From Wenjunlia tyrosinilytica (GTDB lineage Bacteria; Actinomycetota; Actinomycetes; Streptomycetales; Streptomycetaceae): a stretch of 64,000 nucleotides of DNA. The notes under the pieces were generated by a model. That model had not been told where the DNA came from. It did no database searches and saw only the letters and a list, made by a program, of their open reading frames with translations. The translations under genes and the position numbers were made by a program. The stretch covers positions 1 to 64,000 of the forward strand of contig NZ_BMMS01000009.1 of the NCBI RefSeq assembly GCF_014646055.1, read 5' to 3'. Of the stretch, positions 32,964 through 41,391 are shown piece after piece. Each line of letters starts with the position of its first letter. The stretch's first letter is position 1.

Positions 32964-35189
32964 GTGACGACCATGCTTCAGTCGACGCGAGGCACGCGCG
33001 CCACGGGGACCCTCCACGCCTATGCCGTCTCGTGCGGTCAGCGCCCCGGGCCGACCGCCCAGGGGTTGCCCGATCTCGACGTCAGCGGCAGACCCCTGCA
33101 CGCGCCCGCGCCCGATCTGGAGCGGCTCTTCCACCCCCGGACCGTCGCCGTCGTGGGCGCCTCCGATGCCGAGGGGCGGCCCAATACCGGTATCACCCGG
33201 CAGTTGCTGGGCTGGGCGGAACGGGTCGGGGCAAGGCTCTTCCCCGTCAACCCCGGCCGCCGGAAGGTGGACGGACTGCGCTGCTATCCGTCCATCGCGG
33301 ATGTACCGGACCCCGTCGATCTCGCCGTCCTGCTCGTCGCCGACCCGCTGCCCGTGATCGAGCAGTTGGGCGAGGCCAAGGTGCGGTTCGCCGTCGCGTT
33401 CGCCTCCGGCTTCGCCGAGACCGGGCCGGAGGGGGCGGCGGCGCAGGAGCGGCTGGCCGAGATCGTCTCCCGCTCGGGGCTGCGCCTGATGGGGCCCAAC
33501 ACCAACCTCAATGCCTTCGAACGGTTCCGGGACGACCTCGACGGCCCCGCCATCGCCCTGATCACCCAGAGCGGGCACCAGGGACGGCCCGTCTTCGCCA
33601 TGCAGGATCTGGGTGTGCGGCTCAGCCACTGGGCCCCCACCGGCAACGAGGCCGACCTGGAGGCCGCCGACTTCATCCACTGGTTCGCCGAGCACCCCGA
33701 GGTCGGCGTCATCGCCGCCTATGTCGAAGGGCTCAAGGACGGCCGCAGCTTCACCCTCGCCGCCGACCACGCCGCCCGCCGCAAGGTGCCGATCGTGATG
33801 GTCAAGGTCGGCCGCACGGAGGCCGGAGCGCGCACCGTGGCCTCGCACACCGGCAAGCTCACCGGCGCCGACGACGTGGTGGGCGCGGCCCTCAGGCAGT
33901 TCGGTGTGGTGCGCGTCGAAGGGCTCGACGAGCTCCAGGACACCGCGGCGCTGCTCGCGCGCGCCAAGCCCCCTCGGGCGGAGGGTGTCGCCGTCTACTC
34001 CATCTCCGGCGGCACGGGCGCGCACTTCGCCGACCTCGCCGGCGCCGCGGGGCTGCCCCTGCCCCGGCTCGACGAGGCCAAGCAGGCCGAACTGCACCAG
34101 TGGATCCCGCCGTACCTGAGCGTCGCCAACCCCATCGACAACGGCGGCCACCCGGTGGGCGACTGGCGCGGCCGCAAGATCCTCGACGCGATCCTCGACG
34201 ACCCCTCGATCGGCGTCCTGATCTGTCCCATCACCGGCCCCTTCCCGCCCATGAGCGACAAGCTCGCCCAGGACCTGGTCGACGCCGCCGAGTCGACGGA
34301 CAAGCTGATCTGCGTCGTCTGGGGCTCGCCGGTCGGCACGGAGAACGCCTACCGGACCACCCTGCTGGGCTCCTCCCGCGTGGCCACCTTCCGCACGTCT
34401 CGCAACTGCGTCACCGCCGTCAAGGCGTACCTGGACCACCACCGCTTCGTCGCCGACTACCGCAGTCCCTTCCCGGATGTTCCGCGCACCCTGTCCCCCT
34501 CCGCGCTCAAGGCGCGCCCGCTGCTGCGCCCCGCCGAGCGGCTGAGCGAGCACGCCGCCAAGCAGTTGCTGCGGGCCTACGGCATCCGGGTGCCGCGCGA
34601 GCAGTTGGTGACGAGCGCGGCGGCGGCCGTGCGTGCGGCGGCACTTGTGGGGTACCCGGTCGTGATGAAGGCCAGCGCCCCGCAACTGGGCCACAAGACC
34701 GAGCTGGGCCTGGTCCGCGTCGGGCTCACCTCCGCGAGCCAGGTCCGGGACACCTACCGGGAGTTGACCGACACCGCCGCCTACCACGGGGTGGGGCGGC
34801 TGGACGGCGTCCTGGTCTGCCAGATGGTGGAGCCGGGTGTGGAGATGGTGGTGGGCCTCTCACACGACGAGCTGTTCGGCCCCACGGTCACCGTCGGACT
34901 CGGCGGGGTCCTCGTGGAAGTGCTCGGTGACGCCTCCGTGCGGGTGCCTCCGTTCCACGCGCGGGATGTCCACACGATGCTGCGGGAACTGCGCGGCTAC
35001 CCACTGCTGGAGGGGGTCAGGGGCGCCCCGCCGGCCGATCTCGAGGCGCTGGTGGAGGTGGTCCTGCGCGTGCAGCGGATGGCGCTGGAGCTGGGCGACG
35101 AGATCGCGGAGCTCGACATCAACCCGCTGATGGTGCTGCCGCGAGGACAGGGTGCGGTGGCCCTGGACGCCCTCGCGGTGTGCCGGTGA
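32964..35189 (+). CDS. ADP-forming acyl-CoA synthetase (acetate-CoA ligase family), fused alpha-beta
   Basis: A 741-residue NDP-forming acyl-CoA synthetase. The N-terminal CoA-binding Rossmann domain (FHPRTVAVVGASDAEGRPN), a ligase-like domain (LITQSGHQGRPVFAMQDLG; SISGGTGAHFADLAGAAG) and a C-terminal ATP-grasp domain (YPVVMKASAPQLGHKTELG; IAELDINPLMVLP) are in the usual fused order. Family members couple thioester formation to ATP or GTP. Placement behind twin operators in a steroid cluster suggests a steroid-derived or short-chain acid as substrate. The GTG at 32964 is close to AGGAG; an ATG at 32973 would remove three residues. It overlaps the next gene by GTGA. Confidence 0.82.
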   Translation: MTTMLQSTRGTRATGTLHAYAVSCGQRPGPTAQGLPDLDVSGRPLHAPAPDLERLFHPRTVAVVGASDAEGRPNTGITRQLLGWAERVGARLFPVNPGRRKVDGLRCYPSIADVPDPVDLAVLLVADPLPVIEQLGEAKVRFAVAFASGFAETGPEGAAAQERLAEIVSRSGLRLMGPNTNLNAFERFRDDLDGPAIALITQSGHQGRPVFAMQDLGVRLSHWAPTGNEADLEAADFIHWFAEHPEVGVIAAYVEGLKDGRSFTLAADHAARRKVPIVMVKVGRTEAGARTVASHTGKLTGADDVVGAALRQFGVVRVEGLDELQDTAALLARAKPPRAEGVAVYSISGGTGAHFADLAGAAGLPLPRLDEAKQAELHQWIPPYLSVANPIDNGGHPVGDWRGRKILDAILDDPSIGVLICPITGPFPPMSDKLAQDLVDAAESTDKLICVVWGSPVGTENAYRTTLLGSSRVATFRTSRNCVTAVKAYLDHHRFVADYRSPFPDVPRTLSPSALKARPLLRPAERLSEHAAKQLLRAYGIRVPREQLVTSAAAAVRAAALVGYPVVMKASAPQLGHKTELGLVRVGLTSASQVRDTYRELTDTAAYHGVGRLDGVLVCQMVEPGVEMVVGLSHDELFGPTVTVGLGGVLVEVLGDASVRVPPFHARDVHTMLRELRGYPLLEGVRGAPPADLEALVEVVLRVQRMALELGDEIAELDINPLMVLPRGQGAVALDALAVCR

Positions 35190-36025
35190 GCGGCCACGGC
35201 CCGGTCGGCGGGACGGGGGCGGACGCCCGGCCACGACCCGAGCCCGAGGTGCTGCACCGCCTCGAGGACGCCGTCTCCTGGATCACGCTCAACCGCCCCC
35301 ACGCACTCAACGCCCTCACCCACGACCAGCGCGAGCGGGTCATCGAACTGCTGGGCACCGCCAGTGCGGACCCCGGCGTCAGAGCCGTCGTGATCACCGC
35401 CACCGGCAAGGGCTTCTGCGCGGGAGCCGATCTCAAGGGGAGCGCCCCCAGCACCGATCCGGTGCCCGGCGACATCTCCCGCATGCTCCGGCTGGGAGTG
35501 CAGCGGCTCATCGCCGCCGTCATGGACTGCGAGAAGCCGGTGCTGGCCGCCGTCAACGGCACCGCCGCGGGGATCGGCGCCCATGTCGCGTTCGCCTGCG
35601 ATCTGGTCGTGGCGGCCCAACGGGCGCGATTCATCGAGGTGTTCGTCCGCCGCGGCCTCGTCCCTGACGGCGGAGGCGCCTTCCTGCTGCCGAGGCTCGT
35701 CGGCCCGCAGCGCGCCAAGGAACTGCTCTTCTTCGGCGACGACCTCAAGGCCGCCGACGCCCAGCGCCTCGGCCTGGTCAACGCGGTGGTTCCCGACGAC
35801 GAACTGGAGGAGACCGCACGGCGTTGGGCGGGGCGGCTCGCGGCCGGTCCCACCCGGGCGCTCGCCCTCACCAAGCGCCTGGTGAACGACTCCCTGTGCG
35901 TGGACCGAGCCACCGCCTTCGCCGCCGAGGCCGCGGCCCAGGAGATCAACATGGGCACGGCCGACGCCCGGGAGGGCATCCGCAGTTTCACCGAACGCCG
36001 CCCGCCGCACTACACCGGTCGCTGA
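35186..36025 (+). CDS. Enoyl-CoA hydratase/isomerase family protein
   Basis: A 279-residue crotonase: WITLNRPHALNALTHDQRE, GKGFCAGADLKGS (oxyanion hole 1), NGTAAGIGAHVAFACDLVVA (oxyanion hole 2) and FVRRGLVPDGGGAFLLPRLVG. The last segment has Asp where classical hydratases have the second Glu, a pattern seen in many actinobacterial steroid and acyl-CoA isomerases. GTG at 35186 overlaps the synthetase stop. Its position in an operon with an acyl-CoA synthetase suggests it acts on the product of that enzyme. Confidence 0.8.
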   Translation: MSGHGPVGGTGADARPRPEPEVLHRLEDAVSWITLNRPHALNALTHDQRERVIELLGTASADPGVRAVVITATGKGFCAGADLKGSAPSTDPVPGDISRMLRLGVQRLIAAVMDCEKPVLAAVNGTAAGIGAHVAFACDLVVAAQRARFIEVFVRRGLVPDGGGAFLLPRLVGPQRAKELLFFGDDLKAADAQRLGLVNAVVPDDELEETARRWAGRLAAGPTRALALTKRLVNDSLCVDRATAFAAEAAAQEINMGTADAREGIRSFTERRPPHYTGR

Positions 36026-36062
36026 CACTGGATCCGTTCCGCAGTGAAGGAGAGCACCCCGT

Positions 36063-36674
36063 ATGGGACACGAAGGCATGGCGGCCGCCGCCGTCCGCTA
36101 TCTGCGCTCGGCGGGGGTCCCGCCGCCGGACGAGCCCGCCGCGGCCGCGCCGCCGACGCTGCTGAGGACGGTGTGCCCGAGCGAGCGGACGCCCCTCGAC
36201 CCGGCTGAATTCCGGCGCGTGATGGGCCACTTCCCCACCGGGGTGGCGGTCGTCACCGCCCCGGCCGCCGAAGGGGAGTCCGGACCCGCGGGCTTCGCCT
36301 GCCAGTCGTTCTCCTCGCTCTCCCTCCAACCCCCGCTGGTCTCCTTCCAGGTGGCCAGGACCTCGGCCACCTGGCCGCGCATCGCCCGCTCCGGGGTGTT
36401 CTGCGCCAACGTCCTCTCCTCCCGCCAGGGGGAGCTCTGCCGGGCGTTCGCGGTCAGCGGCGCCGACAAGTTCGCCGGGGTGGACTGGGACCCCGCCGCC
36501 GTCACCGGCTCACCGCGCCTGCGAGGATGCCTGGCGTGGGTGGACTGCACCATCCAGGCGGTGCACACCGGGGGCGACCACCTCATCGTCGTGGGCCGGG
36601 TCGAGGACCTCGACGCGGCGGGCGGTGACCCCCTGCTCTACTTCCGGGGAAGCTTCCACCTTTTCGACCGATAG
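36063..36674 (+). CDS. Flavin reductase family protein (HsaB/HpaC-like)
   Basis: A 203-residue protein. The flavin reductase domain begins near residue 47 (EFRRVMGHFPTGVAVVTA) and contains ACQSFSSLSLQPPLVSFQVA, VNVLSSRQ-like ANVLSSRQGELCRAFA and GGDHLIVVGRVEDL. HsaB-type reductases supply reduced flavin to a separate oxygenase in steroid ring A/B degradation. No oxygenase component is present in this window, so its partner must be elsewhere. The first 45 residues (Ala/Pro-rich) are an extension. It is third in the operon under sites 8 and 9. Confidence 0.8.
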   Translation: MGHEGMAAAAVRYLRSAGVPPPDEPAAAAPPTLLRTVCPSERTPLDPAEFRRVMGHFPTGVAVVTAPAAEGESGPAGFACQSFSSLSLQPPLVSFQVARTSATWPRIARSGVFCANVLSSRQGELCRAFAVSGADKFAGVDWDPAAVTGSPRLRGCLAWVDCTIQAVHTGGDHLIVVGRVEDLDAAGGDPLLYFRGSFHLFDR

Positions 36675-36818
36675 GAAAAAGGGAAGTCATATGGCGCATA
36701 ATCCCCTTCCGCTTGTGAAGAGGACGCGGTGCGATAGCGACGGCCTCCCTACCGCCGTCGTACCGGATCGTCGGATGGACGCACTGGGTTGACATCGCCA
36801 ACTGGAAGGCCCCGCCGG

Positions 36819-37742
36819 ATGCCTGCGTTCTCCCCTGGTCCGCACCACCGCACGTCCCCCCGCTCTCCCGCGCCGTCCGTCGTCGGGACGCACTCGCCGC
36901 ACGACGGCGCCGACACCGTGCTCGTGCCCGGCGGCCCGTTCGTCGCCGGGTCCTCGGGAGCGGCCGAGCACACCGACGACCCCTTCGGCACCCGGGAGAC
37001 CGACAACCCCCAGCGGATCGCCGAGGTCACGTCGTTCCGCATCGACCGGACCGCCGTGACCAACGAGCGCTACGCCCGCTTCCTCTCCGCCTGCGAGCAT
37101 GTCCAGGACCGCCCGAGCCCCTTCTGCCACCCCGACGAGCCCGAGGGCAAGGACCACATACCCGCGCACTGGCTGGACCCGCGGTTCAACCAGCCCTCGC
37201 ATCCCGTGGTCGGGGTCGACTGGTACGACGCCTGGGCCTTCTCCCGCTGGGCCGACGGGCGGCTGCCGTCCGAGGACGAGTGGGAGAAGGCGGCCCGCGG
37301 CGAGGACGCCCGCAAATTCCCCTGGGGCAACCACTGGAATCCGGCGATGGCGCAGAGCGTCCTGAGCGCCTTCGGCCGCGACGCGCTGCGGGACCGGCTC
37401 GATCTGGAGCGGCTGCTCGCGCAGACCTCGCCGACGTGGCCGCCGCGCCCGGTGGTCCCCGCCGACTCCATGCCGCAGGGGGCCAGTCCCTACGGCGTGC
37501 TCAACATGGCGGGAAACGTCTGGGAGTTCACCCGCACCAACTTCTACACACGGCGGGACATGAGGCCCGCGTTCAAGTCCCGACGCTCGTCACTGGCGCA
37601 CCTGCCCGAGGCGTTCCCCGCGATCAGGGGTGGCACCTGGACCTCACCCTCGGTGTGCCTGACCACCTACTACCGGGGCCGTGAACTGCTGACCGCGCGC
37701 AGCAACACGGCCGGTTTCCGCTGCGTCTACGACGCCGCCTGA
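36819..37742 (+). CDS. FGE-sulfatase-fold (SUMF1-like) protein lacking the cysteine pair
   Basis: A 307-residue protein of the formylglycine-generating-enzyme fold: VLVPGGPFVAGSSG near residue 30, FRIDRTAVTNERYARFLSAC, VVGVDWYDAWAFSRWADGRL, LPSEDEWEKAARG and NMAGNVWEFTRTNF. True FGEs have two cysteines in RGGSYLCHxSYCNRYR; here the segment reads RGGTWTSPSVCLTTYYRG with one displaced Cys, so formylglycine synthesis is unlikely. The protein may use the fold for another oxidation or for binding. ATG at 36819 has GGAAGG 9 bases upstream; a TTG at 36789 would add ten residues. Confidence 0.72.
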   Translation: MPAFSPGPHHRTSPRSPAPSVVGTHSPHDGADTVLVPGGPFVAGSSGAAEHTDDPFGTRETDNPQRIAEVTSFRIDRTAVTNERYARFLSACEHVQDRPSPFCHPDEPEGKDHIPAHWLDPRFNQPSHPVVGVDWYDAWAFSRWADGRLPSEDEWEKAARGEDARKFPWGNHWNPAMAQSVLSAFGRDALRDRLDLERLLAQTSPTWPPRPVVPADSMPQGASPYGVLNMAGNVWEFTRTNFYTRRDMRPAFKSRRSSLAHLPEAFPAIRGGTWTSPSVCLTTYYRGRELLTARSNTAGFRCVYDAA

Positions 37743-37808
37743 GAACGCCCGCCGGTCAGCGAGGGCTTGACGAGCCGCTTCACCAGCGGGCCCGTGAGAG
37801 CGGGCACG

Positions 37809-38822
37809 TCATGAGACGGCCCGGAAGTCGGCGGGGCCGGCGGCCGGCCGGAAGGTACGGCGGTAGACCATCGGGGAGACCCCGATCACGGCGTGCAGAT
37901 GCTGGCGCAGGGAGGCCGCCGTCCCGAAGCCCGTCCGGTGGGCGATCAGGTCCACCGTCAGGTCGCTGGACTCCAGCAGCCGCCGGGCCTGCTCGACCCG
38001 CTGCCGGGTGAGCCACTGGCCGGGGCTCACCCCCACCTCGTCGCGGAAGCGCCGGGTGAACGTGCGCACGCTCATCCCCGCGTGCGAGGCCAGTTCGGTC
38101 AGCGGCAGCGGCTGGTCGAGCCGCTCCATCGCCCACGCCCGGGTGGGCCCCGTGGTGGCCGCGGTCGGCGGGGGCAGCGGCCGCTCGATGTACTGGGCCT
38201 GGCCGCCGTCGCGCCATGGCGGGACCACGCACTGGCGGGCGATGCGGTTGGCCACGTCCGTCCCGTGGTCGCGGCGCACGATGTGCAGGCACAGGTCGAG
38301 CCCCGAACCCACCCCGGCCGAGGTCAGCACATCCCCGTCGTCCACGAACAGCACCTCGGGGTCGACCTTGACCTTGGGGTAGGTCCGCTGGAAATGGTCG
38401 GTGTGCTGCCAGTGGGTGGTCGCCGGGCGGCCGTCGAGCAGTCCCGCGGCGGCCAGGAAGTAGGAGCCGGTGCAGATCGACACCATGCGGGTGCCTGGCC
38501 GGATGTGTTCGAACGCCTCGGCCATCGCGTCGGACAGCCTGCCCTCGGTGCACTCCGGGCCCTGGTCGTGCGTGGCCGGGATGATCACCGTGTCGGCGGT
38601 GGCCAGGGTCTGCGGGCCCCGCTCCACGACGATCGGGAAGTCCATGTCCGTCTCGACCAGGCCGGGCACGGCGGCGCAGGTCACCACGTCGTAGAGGGGG
38701 TCACGGCTGCCGCCGAAACGGCAGCCGAAGATCCGCGAGGGGATACCGAGTTCGAACGGGATGACGCCCTTGATCACCAGCACGGCCACCCGGTGCCTGC
38801 CGGTCACTCCATCGCTGCGCAT
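37809..38822 (-). CDS. GlxA-family AraC-type regulator with DJ-1/PfpI domain
   Basis: A 337-residue protein. The N-terminal DJ-1/PfpI domain (VAVLVIKGVIPFELGIPSRI; nucleophile-elbow-like SICTGSYFLAAAGLLDG near residue 120) is followed by a two-HTH AraC domain (ELASHAGMSVRTFTRRFRDE; DLIAHRTGFGTAASLRQHL). Such regulators often sit divergent to the transporter they control, as here with the MFS gene. The longer reading frame upstream of 38822 lies over that transporter and is rejected. Confidence 0.87.
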   Translation of the reverse strand: MRSDGVTGRHRVAVLVIKGVIPFELGIPSRIFGCRFGGSRDPLYDVVTCAAVPGLVETDMDFPIVVERGPQTLATADTVIIPATHDQGPECTEGRLSDAMAEAFEHIRPGTRMVSICTGSYFLAAAGLLDGRPATTHWQHTDHFQRTYPKVKVDPEVLFVDDGDVLTSAGVGSGLDLCLHIVRRDHGTDVANRIARQCVVPPWRDGGQAQYIERPLPPPTAATTGPTRAWAMERLDQPLPLTELASHAGMSVRTFTRRFRDEVGVSPGQWLTRQRVEQARRLLESSDLTVDLIAHRTGFGTAASLRQHLHAVIGVSPMVYRRTFRPAAGPADFRAVS

Positions 38823-38892
38823 GGCCCGATCCTTGCATATCTCGGCCATCAGGCCACTCGTTACCGGCCCAGCGCTCGCCCAGGATGGGCGC

Positions 38893-40296
38893 GTGACCGA
38901 GACGACCGCCCTCACCACGCCGGCCGATGCTGCCGCCTCTCCCCGTCCGCCCCGGATCCACCGAGCCTGGTGGGTCGCCGCGGTCTCCTTCGTCGCGCTC
39001 GTCGGCGCGGCCGGCTTCCGTGCCACACCGAGCGTGTTCATCGACCCGTTGCACCACGAGTTCGGCTGGTCGCACGGAACGATCTCGGCGGCCGTCTCGG
39101 TCAATCTCGTTCTGTACGGGCTGACCTCGCCGTTCGCCGCCGCCCTCATGGAGCGGTTCGGTATGCGGCGGGTCGTCGCCTCGGCGCTGGCGCTGGTCGC
39201 GGCGGGCAGCGGGCTCACCGTCTTCATGGGGGCGAGCTGGCAGCTCATCCTGTGCTGGGGCGTGCTCGTGGGGCTGGGGACCGGCTCGATGGCGCTGGCG
39301 TTCGTGGCCACGGTGACCAGCCGCTGGTTCGTCAAGCGCCGGGGGCTCGTGACCGGCATCCTCACGGCGGGCGGCGCCGCGGGGCAACTGGTCTTCCTGC
39401 CCCTCCTGGCCGTGATCGCCGACCACCGCGGCTGGCGGACGGCGGCGCTCACCGTCTGCCTGGCGGCGCTGGCCGTGGTGCCGCTGGTGCTGTGGCTGCT
39501 GCGGGACCGCCCGGAGGACGTCGGGACAACGGCCTACGGAGCCGAGCCGGCGATACCCGTGGTGGCCGCGCCCACCGACGTGCCCGCGACGGCACCCGCT
39601 CAAGCACCCGCGAAGTCACCCGCTCAAGCACCCGCAAAGTCACCCGCGCAGGCACCCGCCGTCAGGGGCGGCGCCGCCGGGCGGGCCCTGGGCGCCTTGT
39701 TCGGCGCGGCCCGCACCAAGGCGTTCTGGCTGCTCGCCGGCACCTTCGCCATCTGCGGCGCCACCACCAACGGCCTGGTCGGCACCCACTTCGTCCCGGC
39801 CGCGCACGACCACCTCATGCCGACGACGACGGCCGCGAGCCTGCTGGCCGTGGTCGGCGTCTTCGACCTGATCGGCACCATCGCCTCGGGCTGGTTCACC
39901 GACCGCTTCGACTCGCGCAGGCTGCTGGGCGTCTACTACGCCCTGCGCGGGGTGTCCCTGCTGTTCCTGCCGGTGCTCTTCGCCGAAGGCGTGCACCCCC
40001 CGATGCTGTTCTTCATCGTCTTCTACGGCCTCGACTGGGTCGCCACCGTCCCGCCGACCGTCGCGCTGTGCCGTGAGCACTTCGGGGACGACGGCCCCAT
40101 CGTCTTCGGCTGGGTGCTCGCCTCCCACCAGGTGGGCGCCGGCCTGGTCGCCTTCCTCGCCGGTTTCGCCCGCGACAGGCTCGGCGACTACGACGCCGCC
40201 TGGTACAGCGCGGGAGCGCTGTGCGCGGTCGCGGCCGTGATGTCCCTGGTCATCCGCCGCCGCACCACGGCCACCGCGGTGCCGGTCCCGGCCTAG
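38893..40296 (+). CDS. MFS transporter
   Basis: A 467-residue membrane protein with about 12 hydrophobic segments in two halves. The first half has ALMERFGMRRVVASALALVA, the MFS loop 2-3 type motif, and the second half has ASGWFTDRFDSRRLLG. A central cytoplasmic linker (about residues 225-262) is a repeat of PAQAPAKS units. The similarity is to the monocarboxylate/oxalate-type carriers, but the substrate is unknown. It is divergent from the GlxA-type regulator with 70 bp between starts. Confidence 0.82.
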   Translation: MTETTALTTPADAAASPRPPRIHRAWWVAAVSFVALVGAAGFRATPSVFIDPLHHEFGWSHGTISAAVSVNLVLYGLTSPFAAALMERFGMRRVVASALALVAAGSGLTVFMGASWQLILCWGVLVGLGTGSMALAFVATVTSRWFVKRRGLVTGILTAGGAAGQLVFLPLLAVIADHRGWRTAALTVCLAALAVVPLVLWLLRDRPEDVGTTAYGAEPAIPVVAAPTDVPATAPAQAPAKSPAQAPAKSPAQAPAVRGGAAGRALGALFGAARTKAFWLLAGTFAICGATTNGLVGTHFVPAAHDHLMPTTTAASLLAVVGVFDLIGTIASGWFTDRFDSRRLLGVYYALRGVSLLFLPVLFAEGVHPPMLFFIVFYGLDWVATVPPTVALCREHFGDDGPIVFGWVLASHQVGAGLVAFLAGFARDRLGDYDAAWYSAGALCAVAAVMSLVIRRRTTATAVPVPA

Positions 40297-40323
40297 AGAC
40301 CTCGCGGCCCGCAGACCTCCCCG

Positions 40324-41391
40324 TCAGAAGGTCAGCACCCCCCGGGCCACCCTCCCGTGGTGCGCGTCGTCGGCGGCCTTCGCGAAGTCCTCGACCGGAT
40401 AGGTCGCCGTCACCAGCTCGTCTAGCTTCAGCACGCCTTCCCGGTACAGGTCGGCGTACAGGGCGATGTCGTGCTGGGGGCGGGAGGAACCGTAGCGGCA
40501 GCCGAGGATGGACTTGTCGAGGTACATCGAGGAGACCAGGAACGACGCCTCCGCGTCCGCCGGCGGCACACCGAGCAGCACCGCCTGCCCACCCCGGTCG
40601 AGCAGGTCGACCGCCTGGCGGATCAGCGCGGTGCTGCCCACGCACTCGAAGGTGTGGTCGGCGCCGGTGGGCAGGATCTGCCGGACGGCGGCCACCGTGT
40701 CGGGGACCTCGGCGGCGTTGACGAAGTGGGTGGCGCCGAACTCCCGGGCGGGGGCCTCCTTCGCCGGGTTGGTGTCCACGGCCACGATCCGCAGCGCTCC
40801 ACCGATCCGGGCGCCCTGGATCACATTGAGGCCGATGCCCCCGGTGCCGATCACCACCACCGAGTCGCCCCGGCCGACCCGGGCGCGGTTGAGCGCGGCG
40901 CCCACACCGGTCAGGACACCGCAGCCGATCAGCGCGGCCGAGGTGAACGGGACGGCGTCGGGGATCCGCACCGCCTGGACGGCCTTGACCACCGTCCGTT
41001 CGGCGAAGACCGACGCCGAGGCGAAGGTGAAAAGCGGCTGCCCGCCCCGGCTGAACGGTTGCCCCGGCCGCCCGATCGCCCGTCGGCACATCGTCGGACG
41101 CCCCCGGTCGCACTGCGAGCAGGTACCGCAGCTGGCCAGGGTGGACAGCGCCACATGGTCACCGGGGCGGACATGGCTCACACCGGGCCCCACCGCCTCG
41201 ACCACACCCGCGCCCTCGTGCCCGAGCACCACCGGCACGGGGAACGGGATGGTGCCGTCCACGACGGACAGATCGCTGTGGCACAGGCCGGCTGCCGCTA
41301 TCGCCACCAGGACCTCGCCGGGTCCCGGACCGCGTACCTCCAGGTCGTCCACCACCCTGGCCCGCCCGCCGTCGAAGACCACACCTCGCAT
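40324..41391 (-). CDS. Zinc-dependent alcohol dehydrogenase (MDR family)
   Basis: A 355-residue medium-chain dehydrogenase. Catalytic zinc ligands lie in GLCHSDLSVVDG and GHEGAGVVEAVG, structural zinc in CGTCSQCDRGRPTMC (about residues 90-104), and the NAD site is VVVIGTGGIGLNVIQGARI. The ATG overlaps the ALDH stop (ATGA), so the pair could oxidise an alcohol to an acid in two steps. They follow ipdF after 71 bp and are probably read through from the operator at 45808. Confidence 0.85.
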   Translation of the reverse strand: MRGVVFDGGRARVVDDLEVRGPGPGEVLVAIAAAGLCHSDLSVVDGTIPFPVPVVLGHEGAGVVEAVGPGVSHVRPGDHVALSTLASCGTCSQCDRGRPTMCRRAIGRPGQPFSRGGQPLFTFASASVFAERTVVKAVQAVRIPDAVPFTSAALIGCGVLTGVGAALNRARVGRGDSVVVIGTGGIGLNVIQGARIGGALRIVAVDTNPAKEAPAREFGATHFVNAAEVPDTVAAVRQILPTGADHTFECVGSTALIRQAVDLLDRGGQAVLLGVPPADAEASFLVSSMYLDKSILGCRYGSSRPQHDIALYADLYREGVLKLDELVTATYPVEDFAKAADDAHHGRVARGVLTF

